From Rotaria sordida (taxonomy: Eukaryota > Rotifera > Eurotatoria > Philodinida > Philodinidae), in contig CAJNOL010000808.1 in NCBI GenBank assembly GCA_905250125.1, positions 38,522-102,521 of the forward strand: a DNA stretch of 64,000 nt, read 5' to 3'. The position numbers were made by a program, and so were the translations under genes. Every line of letters begins with the position of its first letter. The stretch's first letter is position 1. The notes under the pieces are model-generated. The model did no database searches, was not told the DNA's origin, and was given only the letters and a program-made list of their open reading frames with translations. Below are positions 51,645 through 64,000 of the stretch, one piece after another.

Positions 51645-52443
51645 CGGTTTATTAAATCAGGCGGTTACTTTATAGATACAACTAATGTTTATTTCACCAC
51701 TAAAGATATTATTGGTAATAAGCTCTTATAAAAATCTGATGATTTTCGAAAATCAATTATCATTGTAACAAAACTTTCTTGTTTCGTTAATGCTCATGAT
51801 ATAATTTAAAGAAGTTTAACAGAATTCTACATAATTTATATTGATTTATATCTAATACATTTATCCAATACAATAATACCATTGGATGAAACATTAAAAG
51901 CTTCAAAAAAAAATGGTTTAATTCGACCGCGTAAATTTCACTATATTAGATATTCAAATTTTACAAGTTGATAAATATAAAAAACAATCTAATATATTAA
52001 ATAGCGAACATTTACAAAAATTCGTTAAATAACCACAATAAAATTCATTTTTATTTCGAAGTTAACATTAACTAATAATTAACTTTTAGGAAAATATCAT
52101 TGATCTATGAGAAAATAAAAAACTAACGAAAACATGCAGTACATTTTAGTTATTATTTAAAAATTAATAAACAATATAGTTTTGAATATTTAAAATAGTA
52201 TCGAAACAAAAAAAAACAAATTGGCCAACAAAATTAGTAGAACAAACATGAAATCTAATTGATGAACTTCAATCAATAGCTAAAGAATTAAATTTAAGTA
52301 TTGCCGCAGCTGGTCTACGGTAGATTATGCAATATCGATTATTTTTGAAGTAACAACGATTCAAATAGAATATGCAAGCTGCTGTCATTCATCTATCTGA
52401 TGATCAATTGGCACAATTAATAAAAATACGTGGCACATCATAA
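51645..52443 (+). pseudogene. Aldo-keto reductase pseudogene
   Basis: Conserved aldo-keto reductase pieces appear in order but are broken by in-frame stops and frame changes. These are GGYFIDTTNVY (the catalytic Asp/Tyr segment, 51660 onward), DIIGNKLL, SIIIVTK (catalytic Lys), SLTEFYIIYIDLYLIH (the His-containing strand), KKNGLIRxxxFHYIRYSNF (the G-I-SNF motif), then LIDELQSIAKELNLSIAAAGLR and a C-terminal LSDDQLAQLIKIRGTS. At least six stops interrupt it, so it cannot be functional. No intact copy is present in the window. Family recognition is from motif order, not from a search. Confidence 0.78.
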
Positions 52444-54018
52444 CCCGTAGTCATACAAAGAAATGTTATAATTAGAATGAATTCCCTGTAGTTTAGTCAC
52501 TTTTAAGGCTACAAACAATATTCTAAGAATCATTAAAAAGTTTGTTTTATTAGTCTATTAAATTACTGTATTACAAATATTTGCTCTTTGATTCTTTTAA
52601 ATAAACTGACTTTTGTTGATATTCTATTAAAAAGACAAACAAATAGAAACACTAGAAGTTTATCTAACGAAAGATATTAATGAGATTTTTATTTTTCTAC
52701 ATATTTTCTTTTATTATTTTCATCAATATTTTTATAACAACAATGAAGATTTCCGTTCTTAGATTTTACAAATACTTTTGAAATTAGAATTATGATTAAC
52801 AAACAAAACAAAATCAAAATTTGAAATAAGATTATTTTAAAAAGAGCAATTGTTTAGATTCGATTTTTTCGCTTCAAAACAAAACATTTGTTCTATTCTT
52901 GTTAAAATTCACAACACCGATCGAAGTTCATTAAAATTTCACTTCTAGTCATTATATGTTTTGTTAAAATCCTATTATTTGTATGTATATTTCTTTCTTA
53001 TTGCTTGGTAAATAAAAAAAACAATCGACCAATAACAACATGAAAGAAAAAAACAAACAAAAGAAAAAAAAAAGAAGGGCTCAACGAAAGACAATAAGAC
53101 ACAAGAAAAGAAACGGAAAGAATATCATCCAAGAACTTCACATACACATACATGATAAACACACAGACAAAGATAAAGAGTACTGTTGCAAGATTATATT
53201 TTTTTTCCCTCGGTTTTTTTTTTGTAAGTGCAAAAAAGTGATAGTTTAACAAAAGAGGAAAAAAAACAAACTGATTACATAAGATTTTTTTCTTTAAATG
53301 AACTTTATTTTCACTCCAAACATAAATAATTTGATTTATAATAGATATATACGTGTGCATATATTATCCAAATAATAACATAAGGTTCCTATATAAAGAA
53401 AATGATAAATAAGAAAAAAAAAAACAAAAATGTACACCGAGAAGAACAACAATGTGATCTAATCAAATAGTACTGTTTTCTTTTTTTTATTTCGCACACA
53501 CTTCATAAGATAAAGCTAAAGTCAATATAGAATATAACAGTATTTATCGATTATAAAGCAAAACAAAAAAACAAATCCTATGTTATGATAGTCACATCTG
53601 ATAAATAGGACAAGGGAGAAAAAGAACCATGCCACATAAACAAACAAAACGAATGAAATAGATTCTATGAATATTCCAATCTGAGAGAGAGAGAGAGAGA
53701 GAGCAAGAAAGAGAGCCATAGTTCAGAGTTTAAATATGGAAGAATAGGATACATAAAAGAAACCGAGGAAAAAGTGAATAACAGTTGAATAGAAAAAACA
53801 AAAATGAAAAAGAAAATCAACCATAAACCGTGCATGTTGAAGACTCATATATATGTTTGTTTTGGGTTTAAGTTTAGGTAAAAGAAAATAAATAAAGAGA
53901 CTCAGACAACAACAACAACAAAAAAAAACAACCATCCATATTGTCGTGTAATAACAAAAAGAAAAACCAAAGAAAGAAAGAATAACAAAAAACAAGTTAT
54001 CGATATGATATTAAAAAA

Positions 54019-57000
54019 TTAACTTTCTTCTTCTGCTTCTCCTTCTTCTTCACCTTCTTCCATTTCAACTTCGGCTTGTTCTAACCAAGTAAAAAAATCT
54101 TTTGTTGATATTTCAACAACAGAATGTCCTTAACAAAAAAAAAAGAAATATTTAATTAATATTATAAAAAAGAAAAATATTCGTGCATTGTTTACCTTCA
54201 GTTTCAGATGGATCTGGATGTCTCAACCATTCAAAAAAAGCATCTTCACTTACACATTCTTCATCATAGAAAATATCAAACAATAATTGAGCCATTTCTA
54301 TGAAGAGAAAAATAAAATTGAAAATAAACTTTATTTAAACATCTTCAAAACCAAAAGAAGAGTACCCAAAATTTCACCAATGGCAAAAGTAATGTAGACT
54401 TTTGCAAGCTATCACAAAACAATATTATTATAGGATAAAGCATTAGAATACATCGCGACCAAAACAAATGGCATATTTTGATAGAGTTGGTTTTTTCAAT
54501 GGATATCAATGTCATACCATTCAATATTTATACCAATACTACACATTTCTATCTCAATATGTACTTGTATGAAACATGATTATTATTCAATGTGAAAGTA
54601 TTTGGAGAAAATGTTAGATTTCAGATCGAAACTCGTATTGTGACTTGAATAATTAAATGAACATAGCAGCGAAGTTTTTAAGAATATTTTTTGCCACTGT
54701 TATCATCGAAAATTAGAATACCTTTAGTAATCGATGATTACATCTGCTTATAATACTGAAACAAAATTTTTTGAATGATCTTTGATTTGTGTTATTGTTC
54801 TTCCATAGATGTTTAAAAAGAAAATTTTGAATTCATATGAATGAAAAGAGTAAAAGTAGAGCTACATTCTATTTAACTTATGTAAGAAGTTAACATATTA
54901 TTTCTATGAAGTTTTTGTTTAATATTATTTTTTTTCTTTCTTGAAAATAAAATTCTTACTTGGTGGATGTTCAAGTTTATTAACAAAATTTTGTATAGCA
55001 TAAACAGCTTGAATTTCTGCATCTGGTTTATGTTCAATAATTTTCTTAAGAACAGTCATTCGATTTTTTGCAATATCTTCTTGAATTTTTTTTTGTGGTT
55101 CACGATTTATTAAACATGCTTCCAAATAAGATAAAACAATATTACGAATATAATATTTATCATTTGAATTCATATGCTAAAATAAAACAAACAAAATAAT
55201 AATAAAAAAACACTCAAAACTAAATACATACTGTTTGAATATATGTAATAATTTCACTATCAGTAACCACTGTACCTTGATCATTAACAGATTTAAATAA
55301 TCTTACTAATTGTACATTAGCACATGGTCCAAGATTTTCTTTTACTAATGTTGTTGTTGTTGTTGTTTCTGCTTCTATTGTTTCAGATAACCAATTATAT
55401 TCATTAATAAATGAAGAATCAATAGAATCGGATTTAAATAAATCATTTAATGATAAATCGGATGATTGCCAAAATCTTTGTATACGTGATTTTGACTAAA
55501 ATAAAAATACAATCAATGATAAAAGAAGAAAAATTACAAGTTTTTCTTTTTCTTTTTTTTTTTTTTTATTTATCTTACAGAAAATTCAATTGCATATCGA
55601 ATAATATATTGAAATAATTGTTTACATTTTTCATCGGGTATTATTTGTAAAATAGATTTTAATAATAACATATTCGATGTTGGACCACCAATAAATGCAC
55701 CAAGAATTTCACCAATATATTGCCATATAAGAGGAATATCTACTGCAAAATCTGGAACTAAATCAATAACCATTTTAAAACTAAAATATTTTTAAAATAA
55801 AATAATAGAAAAATTATTTTATTAATATATATATATTATACCCAGATAGAAATGCTTCATTAGATATAATATTTTGATGAAGTACTATATCAAGTAAATG
55901 TCCAATAGCTTTACGTGCACGTGGTTTAGCTTCTAATACATTTGTAAATAATTCTCGAATAATAAGTGCTTGTTGATTAATATTTGATATACAAAAATCT
56001 CTTAAATCTTCAATAGCTTCCTATAAATAAAAAAATTTTAAAAAATTCAATTTTTATTTTTATTTTACTTAGGATATATCAAAAGTAATAGCAGACATAT
56101 TTTAATTCTTTAAAGAAATTTTCTCTCTATATATGATCATTCGTCAATTAATATTATATTAATCAAATTTTCAATAGGATTTATTTGTTTTGATATGTAA
56201 CAGTAAGACTAGATCAAAGACTTTGCCTTCGTTCTTCTCTCCAGGGGCCTAACTTATGGTAGATACTTAGGGCATGACGACCCTCGTTTATGAAAATTAT
56301 TTACTATGTACCCTATAACTTCAGCGCTAAGTTACGTTTTCGCTTCTTTCTCTCTGTTTATCTATTCTCCTCTAATACCTGGCCATTTATATAGGTGTTA
56401 GAGTATACAAAAAGTGGTTTGGTTAGAATGAAAAGGAAATATGAAAAATAAATTCATCGAGTTTTTACTAAAGTAATTATTCGAATCTGTCACCATGTGA
56501 TTTTTGATTATAAAGATTAATATAAAAAATAACGTTCGATAAAGGAATTTAACGAATGTAAATAATCAGAACAATTATGTCGAATATTTAATAAAATAAA
56601 GATTTTAGTCTACCGATATTACTTTTTCTATATAGAAGGCTAGGCATTATAAAAGATGAGATAAAAGAGGATACATATCGAAGATAAAATGTGATCTCAT
56701 ATTACTGCCACATATCGTAATAAAAAGCTCTTATCGAAATTTTATTATCATGATATTAGTTAAAAAGTGATCAAATATCACAGAAATATAGAAATCTGCA
56801 TTAGAGTCAATTAAATGTCTCACGAATCTAATTGATTACTAAGCAATTTAGAGTTCTGGTCATTCGTAAAAATGATTCTGATGTATATCTCTAATATCGA
56901 ATGTTGTTTTTATTGTCAGATTATATAGAGAGAAAGTTTCGTTTAACTTTTTTTCTAAGGAATTAAAATACTTTCGCCATTACTTTTACTATGTTCTAAG

Positions 57001-60000
57001 TATTTTATATTTACATTTATAGGTCGATTATCATCATCGGAATAATTTTCTGTATATTCTTCAATTAATGAATGTACATGTACCATAGTTTTTTCTTCAT
57101 CAAATGATGTTTTTGATAGATTAGTATTATTGATTGTTGATGCGGATGTTTTATTTGATGATACTGTTGTATTAACATTCGATACTCGTTCATTAATATT
57201 TGATTCACGTGATTGTTCACGACTAACATTACGTGAACCTTCACGTGAATGTGTCATTGAAATATTATTTGGACTAGTTACTCCACTACCAATACTTGCT
57301 TTTCGTGATGATTCCATTGAATTTTCACGTAATAATTCCTTTAAAAAAAGCAAAAACAAATGAAAATAAAAATATGAAAAAATGAAAGTTTTCTTTTTTT
57401 ACGCGAGATGTTTGGGATTGTAAAGGATAAGCAGATGTACCATTCGATGCACCAGTTTTAGATCTTAATTGTTGAACTGGACCAGTAGGAGGTTTACCAT
57501 TTCTAAAAATTTATTATTTTTGTTTTTTAGAATTTATATTTTATTGCATACAATTGTTAGTTTTAGTTGAAGATGAAAATAATTTAAAGGATAAGAACAT
57601 TGGAGAAATTTTCTATGAGATTCATCGATAGTTTATTAGAAATCTTTAAAGTGCTGCTGATTTATTGCTTTTCAGTTGTTTTATTTTCATAGCAAAGCCT
57701 TTTTCCTCTTTCACTTGATACATCAGTCACAATTTAAATCAGCACTTGAGCATTATTCTGTTCTTCTATTAGATAATATCTACATCATCTAAGAGAAAGT
57801 CTTCCTACGTATGTCCCGTTTTTTGGTTAAAAACTACTGTAGAACTTATAATCGTCTTTATCCACGACAAAGTCTCAAATGTCTAGTAAAAAAATTTCGA
57901 CATAGTTAATATCAATCAAATAAGAGAAACGAGAAATGAATATTAGAATCTGTTTCAACAAGAAAAAACTGATTGATTTAAAAATTCAATTAAAAAAAAT
58001 CGATGGCAATATCAACTCGTTCTAAAGCATTAGTAAAAAATATTGACGAAATTGATTACCAACACAAATTAAACGAAAGAGTTGTATTCAATCGAATTTC
58101 ATTCATACAATTTTTATTATTTTAATTCTATTCTGTAAGTTATGAGACAATAAACTTGACAAAAAATATTCAATGGAAATTTTTAGAATATTCAATATCT
58201 ATTGATTATTTTTTAAAAAGGAATACAAATACAAATAGAAATGATTTCAATGTTGATAAGCATAGCATATTTAGAACTCATGCAGTCAGCTGCCTTCTCC
58301 ATTCGAGCGACAATCTAATTGCATTTCTCAATGACGAAGAAATATATCTCAAAATAGAACAAATAAAATGATTTCTCTGTGATTAGCAAGACCAGCTCTA
58401 TATAGTGCATTTCGGATTTTAATTCTGCAGGATAGTGCTAATAGTTTGTTTTTTTCTATAAATCTATTCTATATCTCTTACCGTCCAGTATTTGAACGAT
58501 CATTTTCAGGTTTCTTTTCAACCGCTGATCCTCTAGACCATGCACCTTGTGGAGCTAAATTTAATGGCTACAAAAAAAAAATAATAAATTATTTAAATTT
58601 CTTTATATTGAATATATCTTACTAATGGTCCTTGATTTCTTTTATCATTTGATTGTAATTGTCGTACTGAATTAACATTAAAACGATTTCCACTTTGTTC
58701 GTCATCTGTTCGATTTGATTGTTGTTTACTACTACTACCACGAGCACCACGTGATTCAGTATATTGTTGTGAATTATTATTTCCATAATTATTACCGCCA
58801 GTACGATTCGATTCACGACGTTGTGCTTTATCACGTTCTTGATCACGTTCTTGTTGTTCACGTTTGATTCGTTCTTGTTCATGAATTTCATCAATTGTTG
58901 TTGGTTTCGATTCAATTCGACGAGCAACCCAATTAGCCTAATTAATATATATATATATATATATATTTAATATAAATATTTGGTCTTACTTTTCTAAAAT
59001 CCATAACATCTTGAATCATAAATCGTATACGTGCTGATGTTTGTCGTTGTGTAATAATACTTTCTAAATCATTATAATGTTTTTCCAAATTTTTTCGGTT
59101 TGTTGACTAAAAACAACAAGAATTTATCAAATCGTACTGATATATATATATATAAATAAAACTTTAGAAAAAACAAAAATCATGTAACATATATTAAACA
59201 AGTGCAAGCAAGACATTATGTGCATATGAATTATTTTTAACACTTACTTTCTGAAGTAGACATAAGAAAAAAAGAAAAGAAAAAAAAATATTCTTTGTTT
59301 TTTGTTTTCTTTAATTATAAACATACTTTGTCACTTGTTTTAGCATCAAGTTCTTTGCCAATTGTATTTAAAAGTTTACATAAACACTCGATACTTTCTT
59401 CATCAGTTTTATCTCGTAGTAAATATTCAATACAATCATACATAATTGTATCTGTTAACATTTGTAATTTAAATAATTCACCAATGAAACTAAACGAAAA
59501 AAAAATGAAATTTTTATAGAACTATTTCTTTTTCTTTTTGTCTCTACGAATATCAACTCATAGTATCTAAATCAATGGATAACGAACTGAAAAGATTTAC
59601 GTGCTTTGGCATAGAATCCTAGAGAGAGTTGTGATCTTTCAAACTAATTGCAGAATGAGGCTTTTCCTTCTTGATTAAATTATAATAGTGATAAATTAGA
59701 TAGTCTTAAATTTAATGATATTTTTCATTAGTTTTACTTACAAAATATTGCCTAATTTTTTTCGTTTAGCTTTAGCTAAATCTTCTTCTAATTTTTCACT
59801 TTCTTCTTTTTGAATTTTTTCATCTGTAATAGTTTCAACTTCACTTTTACGTTTTTCATAACCAATTTCTTGTCTATAATCATTTTCAAATTCTTTTTGA
59901 CAACGTGTTAATAATAATTGTCTAAAACTATGTGTTATTCTTTGACCATTTTCATCGGGTACAGTAACTTGTTTTCTTTGAAAAAATTGACATAATCTTG

Positions 60001-62962
60001 CATATAAAAATGAAAATTTTGGTTCATCAACTGCTTTTGAAAAAATATTTGTTATCATTCCATCTAAACGTTCATAACGATCAAGTTCAAGTTCATCAAG
60101 TTGTTTTAATAATTTATCATAAGTTTGTGGTGTAACTTTATTTAATATTGATTTAATATCACGTAAAAATTTAATATTTAAATCAATTTTATTTCGATCA
60201 GCTAACGTATATGGATTATCACTTCGATTACTTAATGGTGGTTTATCTATAGATATATTTGAACCTCTAGTAATATTATTTGATATTGAACGAATAATAG
60301 GTGGATCAGTAACACCATCAATAGATTTAAGAGCCATTGGTCGTTTTTGTGCAACAGGATCTAATCGTTTATTAAGAAGTTCTTGTTTTGTATAACTATG
60401 TCGTCTTGATATTGATGGAGTTTTTCCAATATTTGTTGATTCAAATTCCAAATCAATCGATGATATTGGTGTTTCTGGTGGTGTTACACATTCTACAGAT
60501 TCTGTATTAGATAATGATGGCATAGCTTGAAATTGAAGTGTTGTATTAGAATCATTAGATGAGACAGTTTCTGTTGATACATTTTCATTATTAGTTTGAT
60601 TTGTTGAATTATCAACTGTATCATCAGACTAAAAATACACAAAAAACAAAATGTTTTTTTGTTTTGTTTTTGTGATAATTATTCTTAGTTTATTTCTTTC
60701 TTTTTTTTTTTAGTTTTTAAATGAATTTTACCCGAAAATTTCGAATATAAGTTCTTTGTTTATGATGTCGTTTAGTTTTTATTAACATAATTACAATGTT
60801 TGATTTAATTAAAATACATGTACTGTGTCCTTATATATATATCTGACTGTTTACCTATCGTTATATACAAATGAATTATTAGTATTTTTTTGTTATCGCA
60901 AAATATTGTTGTTTACTCTCATATACTAAATACTAGAGAAAATATTCTTAGACAGAAAGAAAAAGACAAGAATAAAATCTCTTATGAGTCATAAAGAAAT
61001 AACATATATATCTATGATAGATGGTACTGTAAAAAAAAGAGCTGTAGATGACGATCCATTTTTCGAGAAGTCGAAAAAAAATGACTAAATGAAATGAACT
61101 TTGTTCCCTCCCAGTGTAAAATGAGTAATATACATTTATCTTTAGGTGATCTTGTGCAATAATACAGAACGAAAAAAAAAAAATATCGATAATACAAAGA
61201 TTTTTCCAGATATTAAGTAATAGGAAGAAGAAACTGGAAAAAAAAACAAGACTAAATGAAATGAATTTTTTTTCCCAGTGTAATATCATTTATCTTTTTT
61301 AATAATATAGAACGTAAAAATTAAATAAAATATTTTACCGTTGATTGAACTGTTTCAAGTTGTTTTTGAGAATCATTTTGATCTTGATTATTATCTTTTA
61401 TATCATCTTGAATTTTTGATTTATCTTCAGTTGTACTTCGAATAGAACTACCTGGCTGAGATTGTTCAACTAATTCATTTGGTATTGCAGATTTTGTTAG
61501 AGATGTTGAGTCTGATTGTGGTGAAACATCTTCTGTTTGTTTTTCTTTCGTTATTTTTTCATCAGTCAAATCATCAGTTGATGATTGATTTCCATTCTAA
61601 TAAACAAAAACAAAAAAAAAAATTTTTTTATTATATGATACAATTTGTTGATTTTTTATAATATAAATTTCTTTTAGAAATTCTCAATATAATTCACTAG
61701 GACTTTATTTTTTTTTCTCTCCGATTATACCTTATCTGTTTGAACAGTCGGATCTAATAAACGAGCAAATTGTGTTAGAAATACTTGTCGTGTTTGTGTT
61801 TTATTTGTTTCATCTGGTTCTTTTGAATCAGTTGTTGAATCTTTTTGACGATTATCATCATTTGTTGTCGTTGTTGTTGTTGAAGATGTATGACTCGTTG
61901 AATTTAATCCTTCAATTTCTAAAGCTTTCTGTGAAACTGGATCAACAATAGGTATCGGCTTTTTTTGACGCTTTTCTTAAATGAATATATGAAAAAAGAG
62001 AAAATTTTTTTTTTTTTATTATAATATTAAAAAAACTAGTTTTATACCTTTTGATTGGGAAGGTTGCGACAATATTCCATGTGATTGATCAATCTAGAAA
62101 CAAAAAAAAGAAAATTTAAAAAATAGACTAAATAATCTTTACTGATGATGATTGAGATGTTTGTGTTTGATGAGTTTGCGATGATTGCGTTGCTTGTTGA
62201 TTATTAGCTGTAGAATATTGCAATTGTGATTGTGACTGATTAGATATTTGTGATGATGATGTTGGTTGTGGAAAATTTTGTGTTGAATATGTTTGTGGTG
62301 TAGCATAACCTAGAACAATGAATTAAAGTATTTTTTATTTTTGTTTTTCAATTTTTCTAGAAGACAAAAAAAAAATATTTACGATAAAATTGTGATTGAG
62401 CATACATATGTTGTGCTGGTTGTATATTACTATTTCCATATCCTGGATATGCTGTTGATGGGATATAACCTGGTGTTCCATTAGAAGTTTCATTTGGTGG
62501 TCGAATAATAGGAACATATGATGGATTCTATTAGAACAACATAATAATGATAATAATTTGAGAATAGATAAAATTTAATTAAAAATATTTACTTGTGCTC
62601 GTGGATTATTTGGATGAAATGGTGGAGCTTGTAAATAAGGACGAATATAAATAGCTTGTTGTCCATAAACACCCGATGGATTATAAAACTAAATATTATG
62701 AATTTTAATATAAAATACAAAGAATTTTCGTATTTCGTTCTTACTGGTGGAGCCATATGTTGTGATTGTGGAAATGTATTTGAATTTGTCATGGAAAAAT
62801 CTGTAAATATTCAATAGAACAATCTTTCATGAATTAGATATTAACACAAAAAAAAACAAGCTTACGTTCTATTCCATTTGGTAAATAATAAGCAGCTGCT
62901 GCTGGATGTGTTCCTGGCGAATTAGGATAATATGTTTGTTGATCCGTATTCATTGATTGCAT
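54019..62962 (-). CDS. EIF4G: Eukaryotic translation initiation factor 4G
   Basis: The scaffold of eIF4F, bridging eIF4E, eIF4A, PABP and eIF3. Minus-strand exons: 62962-62866, 62800-62745, 62688-62593, 62527-62383, 62309-62143, 62093-62048, 61975-61731, 61596-61339, 60628-59742, 59489-59327, 59106-58990, 58937-58623, 58567-58482, 57502-57403, 57338-about 56984, about 56020-55842, 55780-55579, 55495-55232, 55176-54960, 54297-54196, 54128-54019; roughly 1,400 aa. In order: a Gln/Pro-rich N-terminus, a P-I-P-I-V-D-P motif, the eIF4E-binding motif YTKQELL (60394-60374), the MIF4G domain (RSILNK-like start, [36 protein letters not shown]), an Arg/Gln-rich linker, MA3 (IEEY..., [25 protein letters not shown]) and a C-terminal W2 domain ending in a Glu-rich tail. 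The junction at 56984/56020 is unresolved. Confidence 0.93.
56021..56983 (-). other. Large eIF4G intron with a GC-richer patch
   Basis: A 960-bp interval inside the MA3 coding region. Most is AT-rich, but 56215-56400 is noticeably less so (blocks such as CCAGGGGCCTAACTTATGG and GGGCATGACGACCCTCG) and may be an inserted fragment. Neither terminal repeats nor a frame were found. Confidence 0.4.
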
Positions 62963-63791
62963 TTATAAAATTTAATAGAAAATATGATAAATATATAGAA
63001 ATGAAATTTTTTATATATCTGATTAATATATTATTTCAATTTATATAAACATAAAATACCGATTCATTTTAAGTAACCGTCAATAAATTGTTGAATTCTC
63101 ACTGTTCAATATTAATATATAATAGATAACTAATAACCTTGTAATTAATAACGATGATTAATATAAATATATATGTATATATATATATATATATATATAA
63201 GTTAAAAGAATAATAACAATGATAATAATAAAATGTTAACTAGTTGTTATCGGTATAAATTGGACGAATTAAGTTATTTGTTGTTATATGAGTAAATACT
63301 AAAAAGAAATGAAAATATTAAATAGGTCAAAAATAAAAAAAAAGAAAAGAAAACATTTTTTTTTATTATTAAATGGATGATTAGCTTGTGTGTATGAAAA
63401 TATATATACACTCAGCGCCCGTACGTCCCATATGTAAAAAGAATGAGTGAAGAAACGAACAAGAAAAGACACATCGGTGTTGCTGTTCGTCTCGTTTTTT
63501 TTTACGTATTGTTCTATGCGAGAGAGAAAAAAAAATCTAATTTAAAGAAAAGAAATTTCGAAATTTTTCTTCTATGAGGATACCACATTCATTTTAATTG
63601 GTTTATATTCATCAATCAAATTCGAATTCTTTTAGTTATGAGCCTCCAAACGGATTTATTCTTATTTTTATTTCAAAAAAAAAAATAAATAAATCAAATA
63701 AATTTTCAAATCAATATTCTTTTCTTAATTACTAATTAGTAATATAGATTTTTTTAAAAATAAGATGTCACTAGGTTCTATTGGTGTCAAG
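62963..63791. other. Upstream region of eIF4G / 3' region of R-SNARE gene
   Basis: AT-rich spacer with a TA microsatellite (about 63168-63200). It should hold the eIF4G promoter and 5' UTR. No gene was recognised. Confidence 0.5.
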
Positions 63792-64000
63792 TTAAAACAT
63801 AACTTTGATAAATCCAACCAGTGCAAGGCACAAGACAATAATACTAATCAAAATAAATATCAATTGAATTCTTCGAAGATTATTTTTCCAACAAGTTTGT
63901 CGTTGATTTTCTTCTGACAACCGTCGAAATATTTTGCCTTTAGTACTTAAATCTTCAGCTGCTTGACTAAGTTGGTCCAGATTATAATGACGTATTTGTA
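63792..64000 (-). CDS. R-SNARE (synaptobrevin/VAMP-like), C-terminal part
   Basis: A partial gene entering from the right edge, with its stop (TAA) at 63794-63792. The visible 68 residues are the C-terminal half of a v-SNARE: the zero-layer arginine in QIRHYNLDQLSQAAEDL, heptad hydrophobics through KGKIFRRLSEEN, a juxtamembrane CWKNNLRR corresponding to the WWKN of vertebrate VAMPs, and a C-terminal TM anchor (IFILISIIVLCLALVGFI) with a five-residue tail. It would act in vesicle fusion by pairing with Q-SNAREs. The N-terminal part and subfamily are outside the window. Confidence 0.8.
   Translation of the reverse strand, partial: QIRHYNLDQLSQAAEDLSTKGKIFRRLSEENQRQTCWKNNLRRIQLIFILISIIVLCLALVGFIKVMF

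Larger units (their letters stand above)
48757..54018. other. Gene-poor region between SLC6 and eIF4G
   Basis: A 5.3-kb region with the SLC6 promoter on its left and the eIF4G 3' UTR on its right (A-rich, with a GA tract near 53683-53702). It holds the 650-bp palindrome F and an aldo-keto reductase pseudogene. The rest is AT-rich with no recognised content. Confidence 0.55.

Noticed and set aside
52998-53995. Several open frames on both strands downstream of eIF4G
   Set aside because: They are translations of A-rich and GA-rich low-complexity sequence (poly-Lys or poly-Phe) in the expected eIF4G 3' UTR and beyond.
56215-56400. Possible solo LTR in an eIF4G intron
   Set aside because: The patch is less AT-rich than its surroundings, but I found no terminal TG...CA boundaries or target-site duplication.

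Overview
The window is nuclear DNA from a small-genome, AT-rich metazoan. Nearly every gene is split by short introns (mostly about 50-75 bp, GT-AG, usually GTAAG/GTAAA donors). The coding content is typically animal: axonemal dynein heavy chain, SLC22 and SLC6 transporters, a ClC antiporter, TRAF, a RhoU/V-type GTPase, CCDC60, a Jaw1/IRAG-like membrane protein, eIF4G and an R-SNARE. Compactness, AT bias, ciliary genes and codon use fit a bdelloid rotifer (for example a Rotaria or Adineta relative). That assignment is inference. No bacterial operons, CRISPR arrays, rRNA or convincing tRNA genes were seen.

Layout. Position 1-278: 3' end of a dynein heavy chain (+). 587-4572: SLC22 organic-ion transporter (+) with one very large intron. 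5994-12192: ClC-3/4/5-type antiporter (+, 17 exons). 13164-13397: COX17 (+), converging on an EF-hand protein (13523-16085, -). 16232-18720: RhoU/V-like GTPase (-). A 3.1-kb divergent spacer follows, then a RING-TRAF-MATH protein (21820-24279, +). 27001-30636: CCDC60 (+). 32028-33200: a hAT-like non-autonomous transposon. 33626-36527: TTF2/lodestar-type SNF2 ATPase (+). 38232-42767: Jaw1/IRAG-like coiled-coil tail-anchored protein (-, 16 exons). 45637-48756: SLC6 transporter (-). 48757-54018: a gene-poor 5.3-kb stretch holding a 650-bp palindrome and an aldo-keto reductase pseudogene. 54019-62962: eIF4G (-, at least 21 exons). 63792-64000: the C-terminus of an R-SNARE (-).

The genes do not form a pathway; this is an ordinary mixed gene neighbourhood. 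For most multi-exon models the exon lengths were summed and the phases checked, and they give an intact reading frame. One eIF4G junction and one ClC 5' exon remain open.

The most unusual content is repetitive: at least six long imperfect inverted repeats (about 300-700 bp), four of them inside introns. Some share the same sequence module, so they look like a family of foldback elements. Other points worth checking are a Rho GTPase altered at positions 12, 59 and 61, an SLC6 transporter lacking the canonical TM1 asparagine, and a KASH-type protein with a degenerate EF-hand-like N-terminus.
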